Shown here: in pieces, positions 1 to 13,730 of the stretch
How the letters are laid out: each line of letters opens with the position of its first letter
Position numbering within the stretch: the first letter of the stretch is position 1
Assembly (NCBI GenBank): GCA_036346205.1
Contig: JARFJB010000399.1
Coordinates: 61,257 to 125,256, forward strand
Source: Vesta saturnalis
Lineage: Eukaryota; Arthropoda; Insecta; Coleoptera; Lampyridae
Direction: 5' to 3'
Length of the DNA stretch: 64,000 bases
The notes under the pieces: model-generated
Told to the model about the DNA's origin: nothing
Database searches by the model: none
What the model saw: only the letters and a program-made list of their open reading frames with translations
Made by a program: the position numbers and the translations under genes

Positions 1-800
1 GTCTCGAATGAATTCAATATTCTTTAAGGCAATTTCATCTTCTACAAATTTCCTAATGTGTTTTCTTGTAACTCTTCTAGTTTGGAAGATACAGCGTGAT
101 TTAAAAAATAAGTCCACGAATTATGTAGAAAAGTTAAAAAAGTTAACATCTTGGAAACCATCAATAATAGACCCACCCTGTATTAACAATTTTTTATTCC
201 TTTGGCCAGAGAATTAGCTGATTTCGTTTTTTCATATCGTTGTGAAGCTTATGAAAAAGGAAGTTTTCCTTTATCGGCCATGTATCAAATCCATCCTATT
301 GGAAAAATATTACTCTTGGAAATTTGTCTTGGGATTTGAAAAAATCATTTCTGAACTCATTGTCATTAAAAATGTTGAATAATGAGTTTGTCTCGAATGA
401 ATTCAATATTCTTTAAGGCAATTTCATCTTCTACAAATTTCTCTAATGTGTTTTCGTGTAACTCTTCTAGTTTGAAGATACAGCGCGATTTAAAAAATAA
501 GTCCACGAATTATGTAGAAAAAGTTAAAAAAGGTTAACATCTTGGAAACCATCAATAATAGACCCACCCTGTATTAACAATTTTTATTCCCTTTGGCCAG
601 AGAAATTAGCTGATTTCGTTTTTTTCATATCGTTGTGAAGCTTATGAAAAAGGAAGTTTTTCCTTATCGGCCATGTATCAAATCCATCCCTATTGGAAAA
701 ATATTAGAGATTAAAAAAGTTAGCATCTTGGAAACCATCACAATAGACACACCTGCATTAACAATTTTTGTTCCTTTTGGCCAGAGAATCAGCTGTTTTC
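1..800. repeat. 389-bp tandem repeat, two copies plus a partial third
   Basis: The unit beginning GTCTCGAATGAATTC at position 1 begins again at 390, with small indels between copies. A third, partial copy (about 705-800) starts part-way through the unit with GTTAGCATCTTGGAAACC. The short ORFs here are not conserved between copies because the indels differ, so I do not call genes. The repeat runs off the left edge, so the copy number is a minimum. Confidence 0.8.
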
Positions 801-826
801 GTTTTGGCCATCGAGTTTGTCACCCT

Positions 827-860
827 GATATATATATATATAATATATACATATACATAT

Positions 861-919
<59 letters not shown>
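827..919. repeat. TA-rich microsatellite
   Basis: Nearly pure alternating TA with interspersed ATACATATA variants. It lies between the tandem repeat and the reverse transcriptase fragment. The apparent tyrosine/isoleucine-rich ORF through it is a by-product of the dinucleotide repeat. Confidence 0.9.
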
Positions 920-920
<1 letters not shown>

Positions 921-921
<1 letters not shown>

Positions 922-2080
922 TTTTAGTTTAGGCAATGTCGTTCAACAGGTGATCTTTCATATGTGACAAGTTTGGAACAATACAGTAGACAGTCCGGTG
1001 AAACAGTTGTAGTCGATTTAGATATCTCAAAGGCATTTGACCAAGTTTGGCATAAGTGTTTACTTGCCAAACTCACTCTTTGGGTTAAATGATACGCTCA
1101 TCTGGGTTTCTAGTTTCCTTGATAAAAGACGAATACGTGTCGTAGTTGATGGCTTTTTTCAAAAGTTAGCATTAATGCGGGCTTACCACAGGATCCGTTA
1201 TATCGCATACACTTTTCTGCTGTACATATGACCTTATTTCTTCAACTAACTTCATTACTTTGCTGACGATAGCACTCTTCACTGTAGTTCATCTCAGTCT
1301 GCTCATAGTGATAATCCACCTTCTATGTCAAATCAAGAAATTAAAGCTGAAATGCAAATTCAATCAACAAAGACATTCAACGTATTCTCGAATGGGAAGC
1401 AATAATCTAGTTAAACTTAATGCTAACAAAACTCAGTGATGCCTTTGTCCGCCAAAAGATCGATCATTTCCTGTTGTAAGTATGAATGGCTCAGCTCTTA
1501 AATTTTCAGACTCTATTACTCTGGGTTTATGACTGTTTCTTCAAATCTCTCATGGGTTGCCATCTTCTGTCAACTACCAAAACATGCTCGAAAAATAGGC
1601 TTTTACAGATCTAAAGTACTTTTGACAACTCCTTTTTTAAAAAATTCCTCATCTAATATAATTCTCACCTCTGGGTTTGTGCTAATACGCTCCGATATCG
1701 TTGATCGTATTCAATAAAACGATTAGGCTTATAAATGAGCCGTCCTTAACTTCCATACATTCCCTTAGCATAGAAGGATGGTTTAGTTATTTCTTTTTTT
1801 ATCGTTAACAACCATTGGCTTTTGAATTATATTCTTTGATACCATCTCGGCTATCTTTGCGAGAAAATTTCGCTCATTCATTCGGTATGCAGTACAAATT
1901 ACTTGTCGTACCAAACAAACCACATTTTCACGGCTCCTAACTCTGGAATGATCTTAGTTTCTGCTTTCCTCTTAATAGCTGTTTATAGGCATTATTGGCA
2001 ATTCATTATCCCTTATCCATCCTCCTAAGTTTTAGTGCTTTAGCCGTAGGTTTAGCCTGTTCAGGTCCACAATCTTAAAA
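921..2080 (+). pseudogene. Non-LTR (LINE) retrotransposon reverse transcriptase fragment
   Basis: Conceptual translation across frames gives a reverse transcriptase of the Jockey-like non-LTR kind. The segment around 985-1140 reads VVDLDISKAFDQVWHK, the palm motif with the first catalytic aspartate, followed by SSFLDKRRIRVVVDG. Around 1258-1285 the motif FADDSTLH holds the catalytic Asp pair. The region near 1455-1560 (PPKDRS, then a NGS..KF.DSIT segment) matches the part downstream of the palm in such proteins. Several frameshifts and stops interrupt it, so it is dead. The endonuclease and the 5' part are missing, as is usual for 5'-truncated LINE copies. No poly-A tail or target duplication was identified. 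The RT identity is secure; the clade is my inference. Confidence 0.8.
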
Positions 2081-5000
2081 AATAACAGAAACGTCAAATT
2101 TTGGAAACGACACAAGGAAGTAATGATTTGTCTGATGAAAATTAATAATTATGATGTTGAAGAAATCTTCATCTGCTCTTTCTCTCACTTAAAAAATGAT
2201 TAAAGACGTCGGACTTTTGGGATGTCAAATGTACAACTCAATTTTCATTATTTCAGTGAGAAATATTTGTTCGACTCAAATAAATGTATATCCGTCTGAT
2301 GATGATGCAATTGTTGAAAACCATATCATCAATTGCAGCTTATAAGGGCGAATATACAGCCCATCAGAAAAAATTCGTCATAGCATAGGTAAATGTTCCT
2401 ATTGTTTTTAATACACATATATCTATAGGTTTAACAAAAATATGTTCCACTAAAACACCATGGACTCCATCTGGAAAAAGATGCCCTTTGCAGTCCTGCA
2501 GTTCAAAAATTGAAGCACATTACAAAATTAAATTACAGGTTTTAATTCATTTAAAAAGGAATAGTTTTGGAATGTACTTTTGATGAAAATGTTATCTTCT
2601 AAAGTGGATTTTCTAACATTTATACTTTTGAATAATTTTACAAAAAATCTTCTAACGGAAAATGTCTTAAAAAGTAACAATTGGGATAGATCTCAAAAGT
2701 TAATCCCTATTCGGTTCATTGGTTTAACGTTTACACTGGAAGATTTTGGAGACTATATAAGATTATTGGTGAGTAAATGTTAAATATGTTGTGGTATAAC
2801 ATCTTCAAATTTTCTGGTTATAATTATTATGTTTGTTGTTCTAATTGTTTTCTTTTTTTTTTTAGCTTATGATAAATTATCTGAATTGATCTACAAGATT
2901 GCATAAATATAGTAAACTCCTTATAAGTTTGTAATTAATTAAAACTTTATCTTTTTTTCTTTTTCCTTATAAGTTTCTTTTCTATTTGTAGTAGTTTTAC
3001 TTTATTATAAATTTTGCTGTTGTAAATGTTTTTTACTTTTAAATTGTTTGTAAACATTTTATTTTATTGATGTTGTGTATCCGGACTTTAATTTCTAGTA
3101 AATGAAAAATTATCTAAACTATTTTATACTTCCTTTGCAAAACCTTTTTTTTTGTTTATTACTAAAATTGAATGCTACTGTTTTTAAAGACAATCGGTTT
3201 GGGACTTGAAGAAGATATTCTGGATATTGCAGGCAATTGCAGAGATGTTTCACCGGATCTCACTCAAGTGCAAATAAGTGTAACGAATGGTTTTGATAAT
3301 TTGTTATGTGTTAATGCTATTACTTTATTTTTTGTTTTCTTTTTTTTTGTATAAAATTTTCTTAGATTTTAAATTCAATTAATAAATTTGAAACAAACAA
3401 AATCAGGCTACAACATAAAAATTATATTGCTTATTTTTGCCTCCTGGATATGTCCTTAAAATTTTCCATTTGTTCTTTCCACTTGGTATGTGGAAAACCT
3501 TTGATGTTCAATTTACTTCTGACCCCATTTTCTTGATTTAAGGTCCACCCGTGGTGATGAACTTTCTGTATCTATTTATCACCTTGTTCTTTAAGGCTTT
3601 TCAAACGTTGGGTTATGTTATACTGTAAGCTTCTTTTTACTTTTGTTTCTGTATAAGGAATAAAAAGACGATGGGGCAACGGATCGTGTTACCATCGACA
3701 AGAAGTTTTAAACTTTAATTATGGTATATCTATTTTGTGTGGTAAATCAATAATTTACTAAGATGATGATTTGTTATCAAACGTTTAAATTTATAAATGA
3801 TAAATAAAGAAAATACACGATTTAATTAAAGGATGGTATTTTAATTATAAATCACCAATCTTAATTGAACATTTATAATTCTGTTTTCCAATGTTTAATT
3901 ATTAACATTCGATTTAAAATTTGAATACTAATTGCAGTATCATTTATACTTATTGTTCGATTCTTAAAATTTATTCCGTTATACGTTAAATCGATTGAGC
4001 ATTAAAAAATATTGTTCACTTTAGTTGGACTTCTTTTTAACTTAAATTAAAAAATGACCCAAAATCAAAGGGAATTTTTAAAGTAAAATTGGAACTTTTA
4101 AAAAAAATATAATAATATACTCTTTATTAAACTTTCATCTTTATAGTTTTTATAACATCAGAAAAAATTCAAAAAACCATTTCTAATGTTTAACATTCAA
4201 AGAAGATCAAATGTTGTAATGTTCTTTAAGAATGTTCATCAATGTTTTTAAAAATATGGACGATATTATGTCAAACCATTTTCGTTTAGCAACGCTTAAT
4301 TTGAGCGGCATAAAATTTTATTAAGTTCGTGCTAATTTGTGATTTCTTTAAAAAAATTTTCAGATCTAGACCAACAAAAAATCATTTGTCTGTTCCATAA
4401 GATTCAGGGGAAAAGTTTAAAGGACCTTTAATAAAAAACTTACTCAAAATTATTAAATGATTAACTACGTTTTTAAATAAAAAAAAGTTTAAAAATTTTT
4501 AATCAGTTACAATATTTTTTAATAAGTCCAAATGAGTAATTTAATAAATTTCTTTACCATTTGGTAATTAACATTTCGACATCCTGAAACGTATAATTGT
4601 AAAAATTTTAAAACAAAATCTTACCCTCGTGAGAAAACAATATTTGAATAATAAATAACTGGAATAGTGATTTACTGAGGTTTACTATTGTATATCTAAA
4701 GTTCTCTAAAAAGTTACATTTCAAACTCTCCTGATGGAAAAAGTTATATTAATTTTCTTTCAAATATTCCTAATTGTGTAAATTAATTCCCTTGCTGGAT
4801 TCCAGCAAGTGTTACTTTATTACTATTGCCTCTAACAAAAAAATTGTTTACATGTATTTCTATTTTATTTTTACCTATTCAAGTTAATGGCCACCTATAA
4901 AAGAAACTAGCAAACACATGGTTGTAATAGCCTCATCGTTACATAAAACTTGACAAAAACGTAATTATATAAAGTATTTGTAAATATTATTTTCAGGCTA

Positions 5001-7130
5001 AAATTATTAAATTTGAAACTAATAATATTACGTAAAAACGTATTTTAATAAATAAATTTATAACCATAAATTGAAAACAATATATAAATTACTACCTGAA
5101 TTTCTGCAAGATTGTTTTAAAGAAAAACATGATGTATTTAAATTTTTGTGTAAAAAGGTAACGAGAATAGTTTTACTTTAAATTTTATTCTGTTTTTTCC
5201 TGTCAATAAAAAATCAGTTGTACCTTGAGAATGCAATATAGAACAATTTTTTAAATTACATTTAATAAAATCGATATTTGGGGTACATCGTTTAGACCGA
5301 TTTCTTGAAAACTGTAATTAAATTTGTAATCATTCAATTGATATTACATTTGTCCTGAAATCAAAAATCCTTTTATTTTCAACAGGATCTAAAGTCTATG
5401 GTTTCAGAATGTTGTTTATAATTTCTAACAAAATCATATTTAAGCTAATATAAATCCTATTTAAAACCAGGTCCAAAGTTAAAAAGTCTGGGAAAGTACT
5501 CCTAAGACAAAGTTCTCTTGGTTTGCATTAGCATTATTTACACCATAAGGTATATATGTTGTCAATATATAAAAATAATGGAACTTCGTGGTATAATTTT
5601 ATTCATTTTTTATAAATGTAGGAATAACCATATGGTAGATTTTTATTAATTTTGTTGAATAAACACCGGAAGTAAACCAAAATCAGGATGTAATATGATT
5701 TAGTATTCACATTCGCATTTGTGATGAAAGAAAATAAAAGTAAATATGTTTTGTTTCCATATTGTGGGAATCAAAGGCAAAAAAGTATTTCTTTTTAATT
5801 GTTTAGCTTTCCATATATAATGCGATTTTATCTTTTGATAACCAATGTACTTTAAATGATTAAAATAAATAGCATCAATTATATGTTCTGTGTGAATTAT
5901 GTGTTAAAATTGAAATTAAACTTACGATTATGACACGTAATTAAGGTTTCCATTAATTCGTTTACTTTTTGTTTATCTTTCATCAAATTTAAACGTTTCG
6001 ATAACAATTTTATATCGTCCTCATAAATGGCAATAACTTTAATAGTTCAGACGTCAAATAAATTTATAAAATAAAACCAATGCTATTAATATAACAGTTT
6101 GATAAACCATAAAACCAAATACAGAATAAATTTTATTGTAAAAATAAGATATTTAATAAAGTAAATATTATTAAACCGCCTTGAAGATGACAAATCAGAA
6201 CAATTGGTTTAAACTTTACGCGTAACTGATGGTACCAACGTTGCCGGTGGTAGCGAAGTTCAAAATTGGTAGATTCTAAGAATATCAACAACGAAAAGTA
6301 TCATTTTAAATAAGTTTAGAATTCCCTCCTGGCGCAAGAATTCATGCGACCACTGTTTGTTTTGATTTAATCAAAAAAGTTAGCGAGTTTTTAAATACGT
6401 TAGTGTTAATAATATTAGGACGTCAGATATTTTTGTATATAAAAATGGTGAATTGCTGTTGTGTACAATTGTAAAAATAATTGCAAAGACAATAAAATGG
6501 TTTAAAAGCAAACTAAAAAAGTCTATTCCTTTTTATTTTGCTGTAATAACGGTAAGTTCAAAGTTCATAATCAATTTTATTTAAATAACCCATTTCACCA
6601 TAATTACATTCTTTAAAGCATGTGTTATTAAAACCGAAGGTAAATTTTATGGCAACCACACAAGTTCAATTAATTTAATATAAAAAAGTAATCTATTTTT
6701 ATGCAGACATTTGATTAATTTTACATTGGTAAAATACTTACTGGGTTATTAACCAGTAAACATATCCTACTGTCTTGGAAACAGATATGGTAAATAAACA
6801 AAAGCTCAATTTGCAAAAGTGTATTTTTAATGTTATGTAAACTTAATAAAATTACATTTAGTTTTATTTGTAATTGAGCACGGTTGTGCAGTGTCAATTT
6901 ACTTGTTTTTTATTCCATTCATTTTAGTTAACTTAAAACTAGCATTTCAACAAATATAAACACTGTTTTAACATAACATGTCACGATCTTCAAAATTTTT
7001 TGTGCCTAAAAATTTAACAAAATGAAAATTTAGTTCTGAGCTACTACATAAATAATTACAAAATAACGGTTAACAAAGATTTTAATAATAGTAACCTATC
7101 TTTTCCACTTTACATTTAGCTGAGTGCCCA
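2081..7130. other. AT-rich intergenic stretch, no gene recognised
   Basis: This 5-kb interval is strongly AT-rich. It has small ORFs at 2580-2783 and 3172-3354 that I cannot assign and that have no supporting splice or promoter context. A weak candidate THAP-like first exon lies near 6444-6553. A ~28-bp inverted pair (AGAATATCAACAACGAA at about 6273-6289, reverse complement near 7180) brackets the last part and may be a remnant of a transposon end. Nothing else was recognised. Confidence 0.5.
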
Positions 7131-7322
7131 GGAGTTTTATTTTGGGACACCGAACAATAGATTTGCGGGAGTGCTACTTCTTCGTTGTTGATATTCTCTG
7201 ATTCTACTAGTAGCGTGACGGTGACCTGCAAGTTGGCGTGTTGTTTTTATAATTTTATATTAGTGTTTTGTGACTATCAGTCAGTGAGAATAACATATTA
7301 TAAAGTGTTAGCTGTCATTGAA

Positions 7323-8930
7323 ATGGATTAGTTTTGGAAGATCTACGTTTGGTAGTTCTAAAAGCAAAGAACTTTGTGGAAAAAGGAAATCCTGTTGGTA
7401 GTCACAGATGGAGCAAAATTTTTTTGCCTTTGCCCAAACTTGTGAAAGAAAAAATCAGCTAAACGTAAATATGATGAAAAGTTTTATCGTTTGGTTTTAT
7501 TACTGAAATGAGGAGCCTGTTCCACAATGTGTCATTTGTTTAGAAACTCTGTCAAATCATTCGATGAAACCATCACTTTTTAAATATTTTAACACAAAGC
7601 ATAAAATCTCAAAAACAAGCCGTTAGAGTTTTTTAAACGGAAATCCGAGTTGAAAGTGATAAAAAGCAATCACTTCATTTACGGGTTGAACACTAGGGCT
7701 GTTGAAGCTTACAAGGTTAGTCTGAGAAAAGAACTAAAACCCATATATTAGACTAATTTTGCCAGCAGCTCCTTTTTCCACAATTATAAAAAAGAGGAAA
7801 ACAATGTGGTTTTTGTCTGATAATACTGTTTCAAGAAGAATATCTGATATGGCTTTAAATGTAAAAGACATTTTACTCAGAAAGTGAACAATAGTAAATA
7901 CTTTTTGCAATTCAAGTGGACGAAACAACAGATGTCGTTTGGCTCAACTTTTGTGTTATGTTCGCTTAAATAAAACCAGCTGGTGAAATTTGTTATTTTG
8001 TGAAACTCTTTCAGCTCATACTACTGGAGAAGACATATTTGAAAATAAAGAGTTTGTGCTCAAGAATGGAATGGATTAAAAATGTGTTGGTATATGCACG
8101 GATGGGAGCTATGACAGGAGCTCATAGTGGATTGGTGCCTAAAATAAAAAGAAGATCCACATGCAGAACATATTCACTGCAGCCTTCACAGAGAAGCGCT
8201 TGTAACGAAACGATTTGCAGAACTAAAACTGTTTTGAACGAATAAAGACAGTGAATTTTAAAAAGAGCCCTGAATTCATTTTCACAATTTATGTGAAGAA
8301 ATGGACAGTATTCATAAAAACGACTGCTCCACACAGAAGTTATGTGGCTGTCAAGAGAAAGATGCTGACTCTTTTGAGTTACGTCACGAGATATTGATTT
8401 TTAACAGATTCTGGTTTTGAGCTACGAGATCGTTTTACTGATGAACTATGGCTGTGTCGGCTGGCTTTCTTTGACATTTTCTCAAAACTCAATGATGTGA
8501 ACAGGAGTCTTCAAGGTATTATCCCTTTTGGGTTAAAAAAATGCATTGAAACAAAAATCATCTTTGCAGATGGAAGCCAAGAAACAAGGTTTCGCTTTTT
8601 CCTTTCTCAGCAGTTTTGTTGAATAAAATGAGCTTTCACTTAGTAAGACAGTTCTTAGTGATATCAGTGACCATTGTAACGTTTTGAAGGAAAACTTGAG
8701 CAGATACTTCCCTATGAAGCATTTGTGGATGGAAACCCGTTTTGACATCAAGAAAATGACAGTCCCAGAGAATCTCTCAGCCGAAAAAGAGCAAGGGTTT
8801 TTTGACTCAGATTTGAAGGAAGTTTTTGATAAAGTTACCCGTTGACTTTTATTCAACGACGCCAAAACTTGAAATCCCAACCATTTTTTTGCTATTTTCA
8901 ATTCCTACCTATGTGAAGCTGCGTTTTTTC
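7323..8930 (+). pseudogene. hAT-superfamily transposase (ZBED5-like), decayed
   Basis: Translation across frames shows the layout of ZBED5/SCAND3-type domesticated or mobile hAT transposases. Around 7505-7620 lies a BED-like zinc finger, with EEPVPQCVICLETLSN followed by HSMKPSLFKYFNTKH. Around 7905-7945 the segment QVDETTDV matches the catalytic-region motif. Near 8085-8130 a CTDG..AMTG..SGL-type stretch follows in split frames. Near 8330-8360 the text matches LLHTEV.WLSR, and near 8485-8515 LNDVNRSLQG. These occur in the family's order. Many stops and frameshifts make it non-functional. hAT transposases catalyse cut-and-paste transposition in the nucleus. Terminal repeats and an 8-bp target duplication were not resolved. 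Confidence 0.75.
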
Positions 8931-9695
8931 TCTTGTTTTAAAAAAAATACAGAAATAGACTGGCTTTGTTGAAAATGACGTTGAAGTGAATAAAATCAGA
9001 CATTGCAATTTTAAGAAATTCAATATCCTTCTAAATTTTGGTTTTGTTTGATTTTATTTGGTTTAAATACAGTTCTTGTTCTTCCCTTAAAGTTCTTTCT
9101 ATTCTTTCATCCTAATTTTTTTTTTATTTAAAATAAGCATTCGTTATAATATAATATAAAAGTTTACTTTTATTTTTTTATTTAAATTTACAAAGAACTA
9201 AATAAACATTGTTTTAAATTTAATACCTACTTAAAAGGCTAAATGTTATTGTTTTATTGATGTTTACAAACTTTACAATGTTGCCAATGGAATGATTTAA
9301 TAATTTTTATACTGGTGGTACATGAAAGTAGGTTTCATATTAGGTGGTACGTAAAAAATTTAATGTCTAACGAAGGCAAACTGAAAACCGTAATCAAAGA
9401 ACAAATTTAACAAAATTATGATGTCAGAGGAAATTTGAAAAAGTTTTTTAAAATTAAAAAGGATTCACAATTAAAAAAAATTAATCAAATCTAAAAACAT
9501 AGTTTTTTATTAATGTTAAAATTTAATAGTGAAACATGTTTTACTTTTTTTTAACTATATGAATTCAAGTACTGTGGAATATTTTAATTGGTAAAATGAC
9601 GTACCAAAGTCTAAAATTAAACCACCGTTGACTTTTTAATTAAAATGTCAGAACCTATTTAATCGACGATTATCTTTTTCCTATTCAAGTTTTTG

Positions 9696-9758
<63 letters not shown>

Positions 9759-9948
9759 TTTCAAAATAAAGACGTTTTTTTCTCTATTTCCATATTACTA
9801 AACTGAATGCCAATTTAAAATTTAAAACTTACTTGCTACTCTATTACATCAAATCTAATTTTTCTTTACTTCAATCAAACTACCTTTTGAGATACCAATG
9901 GATACTTTTATACGAGAACAAGGGAACCTACACACTAAAGATGAATGA

Positions 9949-9950
<2 letters not shown>
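8931..9950. other. AT-rich gap with a (TA)n tract
   Basis: No gene was recognised. A pure TA dinucleotide tract occupies about 9702-9754. The first part, to about 9370, may still belong to the hAT element (a segment reading GGTGGTACGTAAAAA resembles the 3' part of such elements), but this is not demonstrable here. Confidence 0.5.

Positions 9951-10011
<61 letters not shown>
9951..10011. repeat. (TG)n microsatellite
   Basis: Thirty or so uninterrupted TG dinucleotides. The cysteine/valine ORFs that pass through it are repeat artefacts. Confidence 0.95.
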
Positions 10012-10015
<4 letters not shown>

Positions 10016-10254
10016 GACCCCTTCTTAACCCGGACCGGCGTCAAATTACGGAAAAAGGCAACTTAGAAGAAAAAATTGTTCGTTTGCCCAATTTTCAATT
10101 TGGTCTCAATATGGAAAACAGTAATGGGGCATTTCACAAATTGCAGAGTTTAAGGGTTCCCATTTAGGTAATCATACAAGGTCCAGATTTGTAATGCGAT
10201 AAATTATTAATTATTTGTTAACACCGATAAAAAAAACAATGTTTTATTTTTTAG

Positions 10255-10550
10255 ATGGGACATCAAATGCCACAACCTCAACAGGACTTCTAACCAACCA
10301 CACCACCAACAGCATCACCAACCATTACAACGCTTTTTTTGGCCAAAAATCTCAACACAAAGATGTAAAAAATTACACACAATCACGAATAAAAACGCAA
10401 TCCACGTGCTGAAGAGGATGAAGCCTGAGCAGCCCCCAACAATACACAATGCATCACTACTTATTTTATTTTATTGTACAATTATACAATCGTATTGTAA
10501 ACCCTATATATTGTTATGTATATAAAATTTAATAAACTTTTTTGAACAAC
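10255..10550 (+). other. Candidate terminal exon and 3' UTR with polyadenylation signal
   Basis: A pyrimidine-rich tract ending TTTATTTTTTAG directly precedes position 10255 and looks like a splice acceptor. The interval that follows is less AT-rich than its surroundings and is rich in ACC/CAA codons. Depending on phase it reads DGTSNATTSTGLL and continues to a stop at 10412, or it stops early as GHQMPQPQQDF. An AATAAA signal lies at about 10530 in the following AT-rich tail. This pattern fits a last coding exon plus 3' UTR of a host gene. The phase is unknown and no family was recognised, so this remains a candidate only. Confidence 0.25.
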
Positions 10551-11047
10551 CAAGCAAACAATTCTTTTAGGTTGTCTATTAATCTATCTAACGAAAATTA
10601 ACGTGTTTGACATAGATTATTATTTTGTTTTCAATTTGCCTATTTTCAATGACTTTTAAAAAGGGTTTAATTTAAAAAAAAAAAATAAAAATTTTTCATT
10701 TCTTTTAATTAACATTTTGTAGGTTGAAAGGTGTATATTCTACAGATATTTCTTATATCCATTAATATACAATTAAAAATCAGGAAAATTCACAAGGTTA
10801 AAAAACCTTTTCAAATGTGATCTAGTTCTTCAATTAATTTCACCAACCAAAGCATCAAAATTGTAGTTTCTCAATGCAAGTTTATTAAATTTTGTATTTA
10901 TTCAATAACCTTGTTTCGAATAATTATGAGTACTTATTTTCTGATTTTAAAAGGCTTGCTACTAAATTTTTTATATAAAAATGGTTCTTAAATATTTAAA
11001 AATCAAAACTTTTTTTTTTTTTAGGGCTAACTTTTTCTTGTTTTCAG

Positions 11048-11174
11048 GAATTTTCCATGTCTTTGAACGCCCTATGAATACCTTTATTTGTAACCTCAAT
11101 GAAAATTTGAACAGAGTCATTTCGGTAATAACTGCCTCAGACCTAATGGCACGAACCCTGCAACGCAAGCAAAG
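11048..11174 (+). other. Candidate internal host exon (127 nt)
   Basis: The interval is preceded by TTGTTTTCAG (acceptor-like) and followed by GTAATAAC (donor-like, after CAAAG). One frame is open throughout and reads GIFHVFERPMNTF, ending LMARTLQRKQR at the junction. Base composition is less AT-rich than the flanks. No family was recognised. It lies just 5' of the Gypsy element, so if real, that element would sit in the downstream intron or intergenic space. Transcript evidence would decide. Confidence 0.2.
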
Positions 11175-11527
11175 GTAATAACAAAACGCACACAGACAGA
11201 CATCAAGTCGAAATCGATCTAGAGGGTTTTCATAATGTTTTTTTACGAAAAGTCTCGACTTTGAATTTTGATTATAAAAATTATTGACATTTTGGTCCGA
11301 TTAATAAAAAGAAAAACAAAAAAAACATTTACAAAAAATTTTAAATTAAATTTGTTTCATTCAGTAATTGGTGATGCATCTTCAACGATTTTATTACTAA
11401 CGTTAGCGGTTGTGCTATGTACTATTGAAGAAATATGTATTATTTTTATTGTAAATACGTTTTTTTTTCCCAACAGGAACAAACTTATAAAACCTTTTTC
11501 TGTCATTCCAAAAATCAGACGATTAAG

Positions 11528-13722
11528 TGTCAGGGTATTTTGAACACCCTGTATACGTATTGGTAATTTTGTTTGTAGTTCTATGTTTAGTTAGATTCCG
11601 TATATAAATATTTTTTTGTTGTCAAATTTTGTTTTATAGTAAATTTGTTTAACGTGTTTGGCTTTAGATTCTTTTTTAAAATTTTTTTTTTAATTTAGGT
11701 TGTTTTTCCTTATTTTCGTTTATTGAAGTTTGATTAACGTTTATTTGTAAATAGTTGTATATAAGTTTAAATAAGGTTTATTTCGTTTGATTTCCGAAAA
11801 TATAATAGAAATTAAAATTTAAATAAGTGTGGAATTATCTGTCATGTTAGCGAATAAACGCTTAGTTATAGTTTGGTTTATTAAGGTATTTTGGTTTTGA
11901 TTTATAGAGATTGCATGTGGGCCTTATTGTTCGTACTTTAATAAACATACAGAGGCTGTATTCGTTGATCTTGCTGACGTTTTTTTCAAAATTTACCGAG
12001 TCCTTACGGACGGAAACGAATTTATAGTATTGGGGTTTTGGTTTTCCTTCCGTTTTTTAATTTGGAATTAAAGTAGATAAGATTTTTTAGAGGGATTAAA
12101 AAATCCAAAATGGAAATTGTTAATAATTTTGGAGTCTAGACAGATCTCGCTTTCAGTAGTTGTACGTTGCCGCTTGTGTTACGCTTTAAGGGGTGGTTTA
12201 GAACGTTGATATTTGGACCTTGTGGTGTTTCGAACGTACTTTTTTGTGTAAAAGGGTAGTTTAACTACTGAAGTAACCTGTGAAAGGGATTTATAAAATT
12301 GTTCATTCACCAAAGGATTATACCTAGTGCCGATTTCGGTTTTACGTAAAATTACCTGGAGGACATTTTGTTTTTAGTGCGTCGATGGACTTTTGGTTTA
12401 TATCGCCTTTGCGGATTTTTAAAATCATCGTTCTTGTGACCTATTTGTCATACAAAGCGTGTGTAAAGATAAAGAAACTTTAATATATTAAAAAATTTAG
12501 TTATTTAAACAAATTATTAAGGATTTTAGTGGAAAATAAAATTATTTAAAAGAACATTAAAAGCTAAAAGTTATCAAACAATTTTGAACGCTCCATTATT
12601 ATTGTACAATAAGTTTTGGTTAATGCAGTAACATTTTGAGTTAACAAAATTGTTCGGTATAAAAGAATAAAGTCAACATTTATTCATCTTTTGCCGGACC
12701 TGGGAGTTTCCATTCCGTTATTTAGCCGATCACCTGGTTCCCATCCGTTGTAACACAGGAGGTGCTATCTAGACCTTAAGGTATTATAACATTGTGTTTT
12801 TATTGAAAACTTTTAAGATTGTTTGTGTTTCGAAATTTTATTTTTAATTTGAAAGCGGAGTTGTGTATCGTTTTTTTTTTTAATTTAAACTGTGTTTTAA
12901 TTTAGTTATTGGAATTAATCGTTCTAACGCTCCGCCTTCACACTTTTTTTTTATTTAAAGGGCAATTGACCCTTAGTTGTGTGGATATAATCCACGGTTT
13001 ATTTATATTTAGGTTAAACGATTTAGTACGGCGTAAGCAATTCTGATCAGACCGCCTAATAAGCCTTTGTATTTTTTTTTTTTTTATCGTTTTTATTTAT
13101 ATTTATTTTTTTATTATTTTATTATAGGTTTTGTTTTATAAATGTGTTTTATTCTGAAACCCTTCTGTGTTTAAGTTTTTGTTTTTCAAATTTACCGAAA
13201 TTTTTTAACGAAGTTAGTTTTTTTATTATAATAACGTAATTTTTTTCTATTTTATTGAGTAATAGCGTTCTTAATATTTAGTGTTTTATTTGAATTTTTT
13301 TGTTTTGTTTTGATTATTAGTTAACGTCAAATTATTTACACGAGGTGTATTAACGTAACGTTATTGAGTGTTATCACGCTTTTATTTGACAAGCGTGTAG
13401 TGTTTTTTTAAGCCCGATTTTAGGTGGTTTGCTGAATTGCTGTCCAGCACACCTGGGATTGATTACGAATAGGTAAGCGCATGTTTTTTGGATGTTTAGA
13501 CACACTATGTACTCGTAATTTTGGCACGACAACCCTTATTTTTGTCTATCAAATATCCTGGCGCCCTTAACCGAAACGATTTTGACTTCATCCCTATTTT
13601 TGACGTACGATTTATTATTCTGGATGTGCAAAATTTTTCAATCCACGATCCGCACGCTGACTAGTCGGGCAAAAGGCCAATTTATCTGTAATCCCGTTCT
13701 ACCACCCGTTTATACCGTTACA
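11528..13722 (+). repeat. 5' LTR of the Gypsy element
   Basis: The LTR is bounded by TGT...ACA and is 2,195 bp long, against 2,386 bp for the 3' copy. Most differences seen by eye are short gaps in this copy (for example CTATGTTTAGTTAG here against CTATGTACTTAGTTAG at 19536), not substitutions. It contains poly-T tracts near 12870, 12945 and 13072. Confidence 0.92.
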
Positions 13723-13730
13723 GGTAAAGT

